A stretch of DNA of 64,000 nucleotides. Origin: Leptospira paudalimensis (GTDB lineage: Bacteria; Spirochaetota; Leptospiria; Leptospirales; Leptospiraceae). Under the pieces are notes generated by a model that did not search any database, was not told the origin of the DNA, and saw only the letters and a list, made by a program, of their open reading frames with translations. The stretch spans positions 3,172,676 through 3,236,675 of the forward strand of contig NZ_JAMQPR010000001.1 of NCBI RefSeq assembly GCF_026151345.1, in the 5' to 3' direction. This document shows positions 17,220 to 27,487 of this stretch, one piece after another (position 1 is the stretch's first letter; each line of letters starts with the position of its first letter). The position numbers and the translations under genes are program-made.

Positions 17220-17996
17220 TTAGGTTTGAAACTTCGGCCTACGTTTTTCGATGAGTGACAAAAATCCTTCCTGGCCATCGGGAGATAATATCACTTTTGT
17301 GAATAAATCTGCATCCAATTGGAATAAGGATTCCATTTGTGTTCGGTAAGGTTCTCGTAAGGCAGTCTTCATACCACGACTTGAATTGTATGTGAGTTTG
17401 GAAAGGGATTCGGCAAACTTCATTGCTTCAGGATATAAATCATCGGCACTAAATAATTCATCCACAAGGCCAATTTCCTTGGCTTCTGGACCTTTGATTT
17501 GTTTTCCCGTAAAGAGTAAGTCGCGAGTGGCCTTTACTCCAACTAAGTCTTGCAATACGATGGTTGGAATCGAAGGAAAATTAAGACCTACAATTGCTTC
17601 TGAAAAACCAATCCTTCCTCCTTTGTCCACCATGTAACGGTAATCGGAAAACAAAGCAAAAACAGCACCTGCCGCCATACAATGACCATTGATCACTGCA
17701 ATCGTTGGAACTGGAAAATGGAAATAGGTTTGTGCCGTTCTTAACAACTGTTCAACGGAACGTCTAACTTCAGATTCCGATTTTCCATACATGAGAGTGG
17801 GTTCAATCCCATTGGAAAAAAATTGTGTTTGTGCGGATGTGAATAATAAAACACGCAAGTTTGGGTTGTTTGCGTGTTTGTTTAAGATTTCTTGAAATGA
17901 AACAAAGGCTTCAAAATCAAATGTGTTCTTTTCATTGGACTGCATCTTGATTTCCAAGATGCGGTCTCCATGAAAGATCTCTGCAAAAGGAGTCAT
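17220..17996 (-). CDS. enoyl-CoA hydratase/isomerase family protein
   Basis: The 258-aa crotonase-fold protein has the oxyanion-hole and substrate-pocket region INGHCMAAGAVFALFSDYRYM and the following GGRIGFSEAIVGLNFP, which holds a candidate catalytic glutamate. The first glycine-rich loop is AAGAVF rather than the usual GGGxEL. That fits the isomerase-like or divergent side of the family, so hydration of enoyl-CoA is not certain. It starts 1 bp after the stop of the long-chain acyl-CoA synthetase gene, pointing to a joint role in fatty-acid degradation. Confidence 0.85.
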   Translation of the reverse strand: MTPFAEIFHGDRILEIKMQSNEKNTFDFEAFVSFQEILNKHANNPNLRVLLFTSAQTQFFSNGIEPTLMYGKSESEVRRSVEQLLRTAQTYFHFPVPTIAVINGHCMAAGAVFALFSDYRYMVDKGGRIGFSEAIVGLNFPSIPTIVLQDLVGVKATRDLLFTGKQIKGPEAKEIGLVDELFSADDLYPEAMKFAESLSKLTYNSSRGMKTALREPYRTQMESLFQLDADLFTKVILSPDGQEGFLSLIEKRRPKFQT

Positions 17997-17997
17997 A

Positions 17998-20046
17998 TTA
18001 ACTGTTTTTGTAGAGCTCCAAAATTCTGTCTTTGTATTTTTCTGTAATCACATGTCGTTTCATCTTCATTAGGTTTGTGAGTTCATCCCCAACTTCAAAT
18101 GGTTTTGTGATAAGAGTCACATATTGCACTTGTTCGAAGTTTTTGAATCCAGTTTTAACACTGTTAAAATTGCGAACTTCTTTTTTGTAGAAGTCCACAA
18201 TCTTTGGATGAACAATGAGTTTCTCTGGACTTTTTTCTGTGATTCCATTTTCTTCTGCCCAAGGGATAAGAGCATCAAAGTCAGGAACAATGATTGCTCC
18301 GAGTACTTTTTGGTCTTGGCCCACAACCATCGATTGTTTGATGTAAGGTGACTCATCAATTTTGTTTTCGATTGGAACCGGTTCAACGTTTTCCCCGCCG
18401 AGTAAAACAATGGTGTCTTTTGCACGACCAGTGAGTGTCAGGGTTTTTTTGAAATTGATCATCCCAATGTCACCCGTGTTCATCCAATTGTCTACGATGG
18501 TTTTTTTAGTGGTTTCAGGGTTTTTGTAATACCCTTTCATCACTTGAGGCCCTTTGATATGAACCACACCTTTGGCACCTAATTTACCGAAGATGATATT
18601 TCGTTTGTCATCAATATGGCAGAGAACATTTCCTGCATCATCTCTGATTTGTACTTGGCTGAGAGGAACAATATCCCCAACAGAACCCATAATAGGTCGG
18701 TCAAATGTCCGAGCCGAAATAACCGGTCCTGTTTCCGTCATTCCATACCCTTCGAGAACTGTGATCCCAATATCCATAAAAAAAGCATCTACGTGTTTTT
18801 GAAGGGCTCCCCCTCCAGAAAGTGTCGCACGTAAGTGGCCACCAGTCGCTTGTCTGATTTTAGAAAGTACGATCCGATCAAGTGTGAACGAGTTAAATAA
18901 AACTCCAAGACCAGCCAATACATAGAGAGGAGTTTTGAGGGCACTCTCTTCTGCTACTAAAAACTGAGAAGCAAGAAGGGAAAGGATTGTTACTGTGAAT
19001 GGTCCAGTTAACAACAATTTCACGACTGATACAACAGAAAGAAACAATGATTGAATGATATTTCTTCCTTCGTAATCCACTTCCCAACCTTTCAAAAATC
19101 GAATGGAAGCATGGTAGTGTTTCGAAAAAAAGTAAGCAACCTTAAACAAAAATCTTCTGACAGGAGGAGTTTGTTTCGGATCATTAATACGAGTGTAAAT
19201 CCCGTTATAAATACTTTCCCAAACCCTTGGCGCAGATGCCATAAAGGTTGGCCTTGCTTTTTGGATGTCGTTTCGGAGTTCCGTTACTTTTGTATAATAC
19301 GTTGAACCTCCATTGATGATAGCGAAGTATTCCACAACTCGTTCAAAGATATGCCATACAGGGAGGATGGACAACATACGATCATCTGGAGTTACTTTCG
19401 CAACACGAGGAACCACATAATGCATCTGGTGGATCATATTGGAGTGCATAAGCATTACACCTTTTGGCATTCCAGTCGTTCCAGATGTATAAATGAGTGT
19501 ATACAAATCATCTGGTTTGATTCCAGACATCCGTTTTTCCGCTTCTCGTTTTCCTTTGGAACGAAGTTCCCTTCCCTTTTCCAATAGATCATAGAAATGT
19601 AAAATCCCAGCACCTGACTTGAGTTTGGTGTCTTTGTCCATAATGATTACGGTTTTTACCGATTTCACCTGGGATTTGTTATTTTTGTATTTTTCGTAAA
19701 CCTTATCGTTTTCTAAAAAAACAACTTTGGCTTCCGAGTGGTTTAAAATATAAACGATTTCCGAATCAGTGATATCAGATCCGCGTGGAACATTTGCCGC
19801 TCCAGCAGTTAACACAGCACAATCGGCTATGATCCATTCGACTCGGTTGTCAGCTAATACGCCAACATGTTCTCTCGCTTTTACACCCAAATCAATTAGG
19901 GCTTCTGCAAGTGCGATACCATCTTCGTAAAGTTGTTTATAGGTAAGTGCTTGGTAATCCTTTTGTGCATTTTTATACCAAAATGCTGGTCTTGGACCAA
20001 ATTTTTCTGAGGATTCCTTATAAACTTCTGCTAGGTTATTTGCCAT
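17998..20046 (-). CDS. long-chain fatty acyl-CoA synthetase (AMP-binding)
   Basis: The 682-aa adenylate-forming enzyme activates long-chain fatty acids to acyl-CoA. The P-loop-like motif [11 protein letters not shown] is at 186-196. [12 protein letters not shown], the aspartate in WMNTGDIG and the hinge [17 protein letters not shown] are all present. A hydrophobic insert of about 60 residues near 340-400 ([20 protein letters not shown], then [12 protein letters not shown]) suggests membrane association, as in other bacterial members of this long-chain branch. It forms a two-gene unit with the hydratase. Confidence 0.94.
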   Translation of the reverse strand: MANNLAEVYKESSEKFGPRPAFWYKNAQKDYQALTYKQLYEDGIALAEALIDLGVKAREHVGVLADNRVEWIIADCAVLTAGAANVPRGSDITDSEIVYILNHSEAKVVFLENDKVYEKYKNNKSQVKSVKTVIIMDKDTKLKSGAGILHFYDLLEKGRELRSKGKREAEKRMSGIKPDDLYTLIYTSGTTGMPKGVMLMHSNMIHQMHYVVPRVAKVTPDDRMLSILPVWHIFERVVEYFAIINGGSTYYTKVTELRNDIQKARPTFMASAPRVWESIYNGIYTRINDPKQTPPVRRFLFKVAYFFSKHYHASIRFLKGWEVDYEGRNIIQSLFLSVVSVVKLLLTGPFTVTILSLLASQFLVAEESALKTPLYVLAGLGVLFNSFTLDRIVLSKIRQATGGHLRATLSGGGALQKHVDAFFMDIGITVLEGYGMTETGPVISARTFDRPIMGSVGDIVPLSQVQIRDDAGNVLCHIDDKRNIIFGKLGAKGVVHIKGPQVMKGYYKNPETTKKTIVDNWMNTGDIGMINFKKTLTLTGRAKDTIVLLGGENVEPVPIENKIDESPYIKQSMVVGQDQKVLGAIIVPDFDALIPWAEENGITEKSPEKLIVHPKIVDFYKKEVRNFNSVKTGFKNFEQVQYVTLITKPFEVGDELTNLMKMKRHVITEKYKDRILELYKNS

Positions 20047-20114
20047 ATCTCTCCATCTAAAAGCGGTCTTTATGATAGACTCTACTTTCAGATGGTCAAG
20101 AGAAATTTAGATGA

Positions 20115-20327
20115 TTAGTCCCAGTGGAACCCTTCGCGTTGGTGTCCTTTTTTCAAATGGCGTTTGCGTATTTCGTGGAGTTTGGTCATCTGCGAAAGGT
20201 TGAGTAGGTTACGTGCTGCAAGACCTTTTTGCGGGAGAAGGGATTCGTCTTCTGTGTTAGCAAAAAACTGGTTGGTTTTAACGAAAGAGCTTTTAAACTC
20301 CAAATTCATATCAGGATAGAAATCCAT
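20115..20327 (-). CDS. small hypothetical protein (70 aa)
   Basis: The product begins MDFYPDMNLEF and is rich in charged and polar residues, with a basic C-terminus (LHEIRKRHLKKGHQREG). There is no signal peptide or membrane segment and I recognise no family. I chose the ATG at 20327 because GGAGG lies 5 bp upstream (20333-20337). The same frame is open to an ATG at 20384, but that one has poorer spacing. It sits alone between the acyl-CoA synthetase gene and the divergent small gene at 20494. The GC-richer leader (20328-20420) can form short hairpins. Confidence 0.6.
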   Translation of the reverse strand: MDFYPDMNLEFKSSFVKTNQFFANTEDESLLPQKGLAARNLLNLSQMTKLHEIRKRHLKKGHQREGFHWD

Positions 20328-20332
20328 ACAAG

Positions 20333-20337
20333 CCTCC
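20333..20337 (-). promoter_or_regulatory. ribosome-binding site deciding the 70-aa protein start
   Basis: GGAGG on the minus strand lies 5 nt before the ATG at 20327. It supports that start over the ATG at 20384, whose nearest GGAGG is 13 nt away. Confidence 0.6.
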
Positions 20338-20493
20338 GTGCTTTCCGGTTTCCGGGGTTTCTGTATTTTGAAGGTTCCCACCATCCGTGGTAGGTAGCCT
20401 CCCCCCGATATATGTATCGCCGAAAAATGAATATCCTGAAGTAAAAAATTTTGCTTGTACTATTTTTTTTTCTCTGATTTTTGGTATTCGTTC

Positions 20494-20724
20494 ATGACGA
20501 TTCGATTGGAAAATTCTACAGGGAGACGAAGCGGGCGCTTTGTTGCTTATGAATATGGAGAAGACCTATTTGGTACTTTGTATTTAGATAAGTTTTCTGG
20601 TCGCGAGAAAGGACGACTCATCGACAAATGGAGATTAAATGACTTAGGAAGTCTCATTCGTGTCCTCGATACAGAGATTTCTCGTCGGGAAGAAGAAAAT
20701 TACGAACGACCACTTTTCCACTAA
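20494..20724 (+). CDS. small hypothetical protein (76 aa)
   Basis: The product begins [16 protein letters not shown] and reads as a compact soluble protein with alternating polar and hydrophobic residues ([19 protein letters not shown]). I recognise no family. The ATG at 20494 is preferred to a TTG at 20455, which would add a hydrophobic lead of 13 residues from T-rich DNA. No clear ribosome-binding site is seen. Its 3' part overlaps the longest reading frame of the MutS-like gene by 65 bp, suggesting coupling or that the MutS-like protein starts later. Confidence 0.55.
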   Translation: MTIRLENSTGRRSGRFVAYEYGEDLFGTLYLDKFSGREKGRLIDKWRLNDLGSLIRVLDTEISRREEENYERPLFH

Positions 20725-22477
20725 TCCAACTTATGTTTTCCTTTCTTTAAGGAAAAATAAATACAAATCCAAAATTCAGTTTTTATCCAATCGCCTTAGA
20801 ATCGTTTCAGTTTTTCGATTATCTACTTTTATAACCTTTTTATTTGCGATTTCCTTTTGTTATCTAACCAAACTCACTTGGAAAGAATATGGAGTCTCAC
20901 TTCTCCCGTTATTTCCTTTTGTATACCTGGTTCGATTGTATTCAAATCGGAAGTCACAATTGGATTTTGCCAAACGTACACTTCAATTTATAGAGGAAGA
21001 ATTACTACGTCTTTCTGGAGATTTTAAAAAATTAAAAACTAGAGAACTTTGGGAATATCCAATTGATGTCAGAAATCATCCCTTATCCATTGATTTGGAT
21101 CTTTGCACCAAACAAGGGTTTTTGGGAGTATTTGACACTACCATCACAAAAGAAGGTTTCCATTCCTATTTGTTCCGATTTTTACAAGAACCATTGGAAG
21201 AGAAGTTTGCCATTTCAGACAAATCCTTGGTCAAAACAATCCTAACAGAAAAAAACAAAGCATTCCATTTGATGAGAAAGTTTTTAGTATTAGAGGGAGA
21301 ACCGAATGAAAAATTTGAGATCCCATCGACTCAATTCGAAACCAATTTTTGGAACAAACGAAATTGGCTACGTTGGATGTTTCCTATATGGGGAATTTTC
21401 TCACCAATTTATATCGTTTTTGGTTTGTTATTCGATTTACCTTTCCTACCTCTTTTGTTACTCACCAATGGAATTTTATTCGTAAGTTATCGAAAAGATT
21501 CTACTTTGATTTGGAAGGAAATTAAAACACTAAGCCAGTCATCCGTTCGTTTTCAAAAAACATTTTTATTTCTTTCGAAGGAAAGAAAATTCACAAAAAA
21601 AATGTTATCCAAAATTGCAAACCTCGGAGATTCTTCTGAACTTTTGGTTTCTCCCCTTCCACATTTGGTGCTAAATGTCCTTTGTTTGTGGGACCTATGG
21701 AAAATCAAAACCTTACAAAAATGGAAACAACAATATTCGTTTCATTGGAATGAATTACAAAACGAAAGCATTAAAATTGATTCCATTTTACCTATGGTCA
21801 ATTTTGGATTTTTGAATCCAGAAGCAAACTTTGCAACAATCAACAATGGAGGAACTCTAACATCAAATTCACTTGTCCATCCAATGATTCCTAAAACAAA
21901 TCGTGTTTTTAATCCATTACCAAAAATGAATCCAGGAGATTTGATGATTGTCACTGGATCCAATATGAGTGGAAAAACAACATACATGCGATCGATCGCC
22001 ATGTCTTTGTTACTTGCTGGATCAGGGGCACCTGTATTAGGAAATGGTTTTGAATACCCAGAGTTTCAAATCCATACCTTAATTCGTTCACAAGACTCAA
22101 TGGAAGATGGGGTTTCCTTCTTTTATTCAGAAGTCAGAAGACTTGCTACAATCATACACAATGCAGACAATTCCAAGAAGGTCCCAATTTTATTTTTAGA
22201 TGAAATCTTAAAGGGAACAAATTCAAAAGAAAGGTACATCGCCACACGTGAAATTTTGGCAGTATTACGCGAAAAAAAATGCATTGTATTTTTAACGACA
22301 CATGATCTCAAACTTGCCGAAATGAACTTTGCAAAACGATACCATTTCACTGAATTAGAAACCAATGGTAAAATGGATTTTGATTATCAGATTAGAGATG
22401 GAGTTTCTGGATCAACAAATGCTCTTCGGATTTTACAAAATGAAGGCATTCCCATTCGAAATGATAAGGAAAATTAA
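20660..22477 (+). CDS. membrane-anchored MutS-like ATPase
   Basis: The 605-aa frame ends in a MutS-type ABC ATPase domain: Walker [17 protein letters not shown] at about 430-445, Walker [17 protein letters not shown] and the switch [11 protein letters not shown]. The mismatch-binding and connector domains of MutS are absent. Instead the N-terminal half has two hydrophobic helices near 54-93 and two more near 240-277, so it should sit in the inner membrane. Its role is unknown and mismatch repair is unlikely. The only in-frame start is GTG at 20660, inside the preceding gene; no ATG, GTG or TTG occurs before the first membrane helix. The true start is therefore uncertain. Confidence 0.8.
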   Translation: MSSIQRFLVGKKKITNDHFSTNPTYVFLSLRKNKYKSKIQFLSNRLRIVSVFRLSTFITFLFAISFCYLTKLTWKEYGVSLLPLFPFVYLVRLYSNRKSQLDFAKRTLQFIEEELLRLSGDFKKLKTRELWEYPIDVRNHPLSIDLDLCTKQGFLGVFDTTITKEGFHSYLFRFLQEPLEEKFAISDKSLVKTILTEKNKAFHLMRKFLVLEGEPNEKFEIPSTQFETNFWNKRNWLRWMFPIWGIFSPIYIVFGLLFDLPFLPLLLLTNGILFVSYRKDSTLIWKEIKTLSQSSVRFQKTFLFLSKERKFTKKMLSKIANLGDSSELLVSPLPHLVLNVLCLWDLWKIKTLQKWKQQYSFHWNELQNESIKIDSILPMVNFGFLNPEANFATINNGGTLTSNSLVHPMIPKTNRVFNPLPKMNPGDLMIVTGSNMSGKTTYMRSIAMSLLLAGSGAPVLGNGFEYPEFQIHTLIRSQDSMEDGVSFFYSEVRRLATIIHNADNSKKVPILFLDEILKGTNSKERYIATREILAVLREKKCIVFLTTHDLKLAEMNFAKRYHFTELETNGKMDFDYQIRDGVSGSTNALRILQNEGIPIRNDKEN

Positions 22478-22592
22478 ATTCAAAGACGACTGTTAGTTTG
22501 TCATTTTTTTTCAAAGAATGAATCCTTGACAAAGTTATAAAATTCTTTAACAGTTGTGAAATTCTGGCAATTGCCAACGACTGGAGAGTTAC

Positions 22593-23633
22593 GTGAAGAA
22601 AGGATTTGCAATTTTACTATTTACCTTGGGATTTCATATCTATGCTGGTGATCTAAAAGAAGATTTGAAAGGCGCATCAAATGATAATGACCGAATTTCA
22701 ATTCTATCCGAAATGGGAAAATCTGGAGATTCTAAGTACGTTAAACCAGTCACAGAACAATTAGAGAAAGGGGAATCCAGTAAAATTAGAGCACAAGCTG
22801 CACTATCTTTAGGTGAACTAAAGGCTGGAATCAACGAATTACAAAAAGCTTTCGATAACGATGATGTCTATGTAAGAGAAGCAGCAATCGAGGCTCTTGC
22901 AAAAATCGGAAATGTAAAATCACAATCCTACTTTGAAAAAGGGGTAAAAGACAAAAGTGAAAAAATTCGTTTTTCTAGTGTCCAAGGATTATCTAAAGTT
23001 GGTCGCAGTGGTAATGCACCCATCTTCCGAAATGCAATTGAATGGAAAGATAAACCTACTCAACTAGCAGCGATTCGGGGATTGGGAAACATTAATGCAT
23101 GGGATGAATGGAAGTTTGTAAAACCATTTTGTTCAAACCAAGATAAAGATTTTGTCATGGCATGTTTGTACAGTGCTGGTAAGTTTAAAACAGATGAGTC
23201 TTTATTAGCAATTGAAGGATTACTTGCAAGCCAAGACACTGAAATAAGCAAAGAAGCATTTGATGCAATTTCCAATTTTAAACCTGCTCAAGTCATTCCA
23301 ACATTAATTCGATTCAAAAAGTCGAACCCTAATCATCCAAATCTAGCAGATCTTAGTGCAAACTTAAAAAAATTAAAAGCTGCAAAACAATATGCGATTA
23401 TCAATGTATCGGATCGTTTGAATTTACGTTCCAAAGCGAATGAACGATCAGAAGTGATCACTGGATTACAAGGAAATTCTGTAGTCGAAATTATATCCAG
23501 AGAACCAAGGAAGTACATCATCACCAATAGCAAAGGTGAAGAAATGGAAGATTTTTGGTACCAAGTCAAAACAAGCGATGGTAAAAAAGGATTTTTATTC
23601 GGCGAATATATCCAAGTGGTAGATAGTTATTAA
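22593..23633 (+). CDS. secreted HEAT-repeat protein with C-terminal SH3-like domain
   Basis: The 346-aa protein starts at a GTG with GGAGAG 4 bp upstream. It has a signal peptide (residues 1-19, ending FHIYAGD) and then HEAT-like helical repeats from about 25 to 250 (KIRAQAALSLGEL, YVREAAIEALAKIG, KIRFSSVQGLSKVG). The C-terminus is a bacterial SH3 domain (RLNLRSKANERSEVITGL ... KKGFLFGEYIQ). Such domains bind peptidoglycan or proteins in the periplasm, and HEAT arrays are binding scaffolds. The lipoprotein gene starts 9 bp downstream, suggesting that the two act together. Confidence 0.8.
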   Translation: MKKGFAILLFTLGFHIYAGDLKEDLKGASNDNDRISILSEMGKSGDSKYVKPVTEQLEKGESSKIRAQAALSLGELKAGINELQKAFDNDDVYVREAAIEALAKIGNVKSQSYFEKGVKDKSEKIRFSSVQGLSKVGRSGNAPIFRNAIEWKDKPTQLAAIRGLGNINAWDEWKFVKPFCSNQDKDFVMACLYSAGKFKTDESLLAIEGLLASQDTEISKEAFDAISNFKPAQVIPTLIRFKKSNPNHPNLADLSANLKKLKAAKQYAIINVSDRLNLRSKANERSEVITGLQGNSVVEIISREPRKYIITNSKGEEMEDFWYQVKTSDGKKGFLFGEYIQVVDSY

Positions 23634-23642
23634 GGATTATAT

Positions 23643-25340
23643 ATGAAAAAAGTATCGATTCAATTAAGCGGAATACTATTATTAAGTTTTGTTGTAGTTC
23701 TTATGAACTGCAGCAAAAAGAAGGTAGAAAATTTTACTGAACCTAAAAAAATCTTTTTTGTCGATCAGAAAGATTCAATAGAAGTTTTACAAACAGAAGA
23801 ACCACTTGCTGAAAAAATTGGCACAATCAGTGACATAGATTCAGTAGAAATCATCGCATCTGTAGCAATCGAAAAGAAGGATATGGTTTATAAAACATAT
23901 CAGTTCAAATGTCCAAGTTCGATTAAACATAAATGCAAAACTGAATTTGGATACATTCGAGAATTTGATCTAGCAAGTAGTGATTATTTCAATTCAACTT
24001 CAAGTTATTCAGAAACTTTAAAAAAGAGACTTATCGTTTCTGAGAGTGAATACCTTGAGAGTAATGATTTAAAAAAACTAATTTTAGATCCAAAATCTAT
24101 TCACAACATAGTTGTCTTATATCATTATAATATTTTTCAATTTTTAATGAATTCATTGGTAACACAGCCCGATGATCGTTTATTAAAAACAGAGGAAGTC
24201 TATCAGATCATCCAACTATTAAAAAACTCTACTAGAGATGACCAATACATAACCTCACTTAAGAAAAAATATCCATTCTTAAAAGAAGTAAATGAGGAGG
24301 GAGTTATCAATTCAGTTGTGACAAATAATGATTTTGAAGAAAAACTTACAGAAACAAGAAATGAATTATTAAACTCATACATTGCTGGATTTCCATTACG
24401 TGCTTCCACCTTCAAAGGGTTAGTTGGACAATTCAATAAACTGAAAAACTATCCATATCTTTCCGAAAAAGTATTCGAATATTTATCGAAGGAAGGAGTT
24501 TATTCTGTTTCAGGATTTGAAGCACAGTATCTAGTGAATGCAGATTCTGGAATTTCGGCGATTAACAAACTTAAAAAAATAGATCCAAATTTAGATCAAT
24601 CGAAAGTAGTAGCTCTATTTGGAGTATTAAATGATGCAGGTACCAATTTTCAATTAAAACTTCAAATTTTAGATGTGAATGGAAATGTTACAAAAGAAGA
24701 CACATATTCACTAGTTTCCATTTCTGCCGAAGAATCAGGAAATTCTTTAGGATTTAAAGTCAAAACTGATAAACAGGATTTTATTATATCTCCTTTAGAA
24801 ACAACACCAAACTTATTGATTGCGGGAGAGGGTTTTAAAGAATACCTCAAAACCATCCCTAATGATTACAAAGATATCATCAAAAACAATAACTATGAAA
24901 AAGCCAAAATGTTAATTGCCCTTAAATTTGGTGAAGGTGGCTTTGATGAAAAATTGGGAAAGATGGTATATATCCTTTCCGCATCAAAACGATATTGGAT
25001 CATGTTAGATTTATTTCGATTCAACTCTAGCGTGAAAAGGACAACCGATTATTCTGGTACATTAGAAACTTCATTTTCAGTAAATGATAATAGATGTTTT
25101 TCTATTACTAAGTGGAGACAACCAAAAGGCGAGTTATTCATCACTGGCACAGATCGAAGTTGTTATGATGAATATGAAGGAGAATTAACTCCAATAGAAG
25201 ACATTTGTTTTTTCGAAGGCAGTTCAAAATTCTTTCAATTTGAATTTTCACCCTCTGAACTAAGATCGGATAAACCATCTGTAGACTTCAAATACGAAGA
25301 CTCAGGAGTTTGCCAAGTGATTCAAGAAATTATGAACTAA
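23643..25340 (+). CDS. large lipoprotein with SH3-like N-terminal region
   Basis: The 565-aa protein has a lipoprotein signal ending VVLMNCSKKK, with the lipidated cysteine at about residue 23. The first mature part (residues 35-110) reads like an SH3-type fold (EPLAEKIGTISDIDSVEIIA ... FGYIREFDLA), matching the C-terminal domain of its neighbour. The remainder is unrecognised, and the C-terminal 100 residues contain four cysteines that could pair. It should be anchored in a membrane facing the periplasm or surface. The 9-bp gap to the HEAT/SH3 gene indicates co-expression. Confidence 0.75.
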   Translation: MKKVSIQLSGILLLSFVVVLMNCSKKKVENFTEPKKIFFVDQKDSIEVLQTEEPLAEKIGTISDIDSVEIIASVAIEKKDMVYKTYQFKCPSSIKHKCKTEFGYIREFDLASSDYFNSTSSYSETLKKRLIVSESEYLESNDLKKLILDPKSIHNIVVLYHYNIFQFLMNSLVTQPDDRLLKTEEVYQIIQLLKNSTRDDQYITSLKKKYPFLKEVNEEGVINSVVTNNDFEEKLTETRNELLNSYIAGFPLRASTFKGLVGQFNKLKNYPYLSEKVFEYLSKEGVYSVSGFEAQYLVNADSGISAINKLKKIDPNLDQSKVVALFGVLNDAGTNFQLKLQILDVNGNVTKEDTYSLVSISAEESGNSLGFKVKTDKQDFIISPLETTPNLLIAGEGFKEYLKTIPNDYKDIIKNNNYEKAKMLIALKFGEGGFDEKLGKMVYILSASKRYWIMLDLFRFNSSVKRTTDYSGTLETSFSVNDNRCFSITKWRQPKGELFITGTDRSCYDEYEGELTPIEDICFFEGSSKFFQFEFSPSELRSDKPSVDFKYEDSGVCQVIQEIMN

Positions 25341-25362
25341 CAAATTTCACAAAAAGAAAATG

Positions 25363-27480
25363 CTAAGGAGATTTCTCTTTGGTGTTTTCTTCTTTTTTCT
25401 CTTCTTCTTCCTTGCCACCAAACATTGATTTAATTCCTTTCCAACTCTTTTGTACTCCACCTGTCACATTTTCCACTGCTCGGTTGACATATTCAGACAT
25501 AGCAGATCCAGCTATACCTCCAACGGCTGCTCCTGCAGGGCTTGCTAAAAAAATTGTGCCTGCATACACCGAACCTAACCAAATAGGATCAATGAATGGT
25601 GAAGAAACTCCATAAGTTCCTCGGTAAATAATGGGAAGTTTTAATGCCTTACCAGCAACACCAGGAAAAGCAATCGTAAACTTCATATCAATGGCTTTGT
25701 TAAATCCAATTTTTCCACCACCTGAACCTGCTATGCCATCTGCTTTTAAGGCAAAATTTTTGATTTCAATGTTTTCATTTGCATACTGAAAATCGAATTT
25801 GAGTTCATTATATGGGGTAGCTCTACTAAAATCGATTTTCTTTAAATTGATAACACTACCTATAGAACTAATGGGTTTTAAAATGTTTGTATAACTCAAT
25901 AACTCTCCATTTTTTGCATTAATATTCCCGATGATTTGTAAATTATCAACCAAACCATCTTCGGTATCAGAAGGTGAATGGATTACAAAATCCGAATCGA
26001 TACTTCCAGTAATGGGAGATATTTTAAAAATGTCTGATAAAACTGGCGCAATCGAAACATGTTTAATTTCACCTTTTAAAGTAAGTCCAACAGGTTGTAG
26101 CCAACGATATTCGCCAGTACCGATTATATCTCCATCATATACTTTTAATTCGTATCGATTGATGTTTAATTTTCGTTTTGCATAATGAACATTTAATTTT
26201 AATGAATCTGCTTTAAAATCAACTATGGTTAGATTTCGAAAATGAAAGTTCAAATAAACATTCATTCGATTTACATATCCAGTATTTGGTAAACCACGGG
26301 TAAGGATTGATTTTTCAAAATCGGGATCGATCCAAATTTTACAAACTTTAATGAGACTAGGGACATCCAAGTAATCGGAAGATCCTTCAAATGAAACAGT
26401 CGGTGAAAGTGGAGGTTTTAAAAAGTTTACGTAACCTGATCCATACAGTTTTGACTTTCCCTTCCATTCTACTATGATATTTGCAAAAGACAATTTATCT
26501 TCGTTACTATCATAATTGATAAGTGTCGATACGTGACCATCGGCAAACGTTTTACCATCTTTTAATGCCAAGTCTTGTACATGTAATTGGTCTACTACAG
26601 CATAAATTTTAGATTCATCTCTTTTATAAAATGGGATTGTACCTGATGTTTTTACAAATCGTAAATCACCTCTTGTAAAAATGATTAAAATATCGTGTAA
26701 ATCGATACCTTTTACGTTTTGAAATTGGAACTCACCTTCTAATCTTAAAGTTTCATAGGTTAATTTATCTTCCGTAAAAAGAAAATCGACACTGAAAGTT
26801 ATAGGTTCATTATTTAATTTTCCATACAAATAAAAATCAATGTTCCGTAAATCATGGTCTATATGAAGCGTTGTGCCCCAAAGGTATAAATTAATTTTTC
26901 GAGAATAGAGTTTGTCATCGAATAAAATCGTAATGTTCTTAATTTCAATTTGATTTACTAAATTAACAAACGTTTTGGAAAAATAGAGTTCTTCAGATGT
27001 ATCTTTTTGATTATCTGTTTGAACTTTAGATTTGTTTTTAGATGATAAAGTTGTTTCTTCTAAAGATTGTTCCGAAAGTTTTTCAAATAATGGAAATGAT
27101 TCATCTTTTTCTCTGGTGATTTCAATTGTGCCTGTATTTAAATATATTTTTCTTAACTCTAATGGTTTACCAACAAATACCCCGTAATAGATTTCAATAC
27201 GCAATTTTTGGACGTGGATAATTTCATCATCAACTTTAGAAACTGTAACTTCATTTAACTCAATACCCGGGAAAGGGAAAAATACAGGCTCTGAACTTTT
27301 ATAATTCACATTGAGTTGAGTCATTTTATACGTAGACTCAAGAATTAAATTTTTGTAATAATCAGGATCAGCTAACAGTGGATACAAAATAAAAAACATT
27401 GTCATTGATATGACAAAGATAAATGTTAAGAGTGTTTTCCCGATTACACCTTTGATTGTATCTCTTAAAGATAATTTCAC
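25363..27480 (-). CDS. AsmA-family protein
   Basis: The 705-aa protein has one N-terminal membrane helix (residues 15-37) and a long beta-rich periplasmic region. The C-terminal part contains AsmA-like elements such as IKNFALKADGIAGSGGGKIG and GSIDSDFVIHSPSDTEDG, followed by a lysine/glutamate-rich tail. AsmA/TamB/YhdP-type proteins form bridges that move phospholipid between membranes, which is a family inference here. It is the last gene of the phosphatase/AttH/ABC-transporter unit, 7 bp after the oppF-type gene, and it converges with the lipoprotein gene at 25340. Confidence 0.75.
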   Translation of the reverse strand: MKLSLRDTIKGVIGKTLLTFIFVISMTMFFILYPLLADPDYYKNLILESTYKMTQLNVNYKSSEPVFFPFPGIELNEVTVSKVDDEIIHVQKLRIEIYYGVFVGKPLELRKIYLNTGTIEITREKDESFPLFEKLSEQSLEETTLSSKNKSKVQTDNQKDTSEELYFSKTFVNLVNQIEIKNITILFDDKLYSRKINLYLWGTTLHIDHDLRNIDFYLYGKLNNEPITFSVDFLFTEDKLTYETLRLEGEFQFQNVKGIDLHDILIIFTRGDLRFVKTSGTIPFYKRDESKIYAVVDQLHVQDLALKDGKTFADGHVSTLINYDSNEDKLSFANIIVEWKGKSKLYGSGYVNFLKPPLSPTVSFEGSSDYLDVPSLIKVCKIWIDPDFEKSILTRGLPNTGYVNRMNVYLNFHFRNLTIVDFKADSLKLNVHYAKRKLNINRYELKVYDGDIIGTGEYRWLQPVGLTLKGEIKHVSIAPVLSDIFKISPITGSIDSDFVIHSPSDTEDGLVDNLQIIGNINAKNGELLSYTNILKPISSIGSVINLKKIDFSRATPYNELKFDFQYANENIEIKNFALKADGIAGSGGGKIGFNKAIDMKFTIAFPGVAGKALKLPIIYRGTYGVSSPFIDPIWLGSVYAGTIFLASPAGAAVGGIAGSAMSEYVNRAVENVTGGVQKSWKGIKSMFGGKEEEEKKEENTKEKSP

Positions 27481-27487
27481 AACTAAT

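Noticed and set aside
20328..20440. Resemblance to a c-di-GMP (GEMM) riboswitch from a GGTAGGTAGCC segment on the plus strand
   Set aside because: The other conserved elements, including the GACGCAAAGCC block and tetraloop-receptor arrangement, are missing and the strand does not fit a downstream gene.
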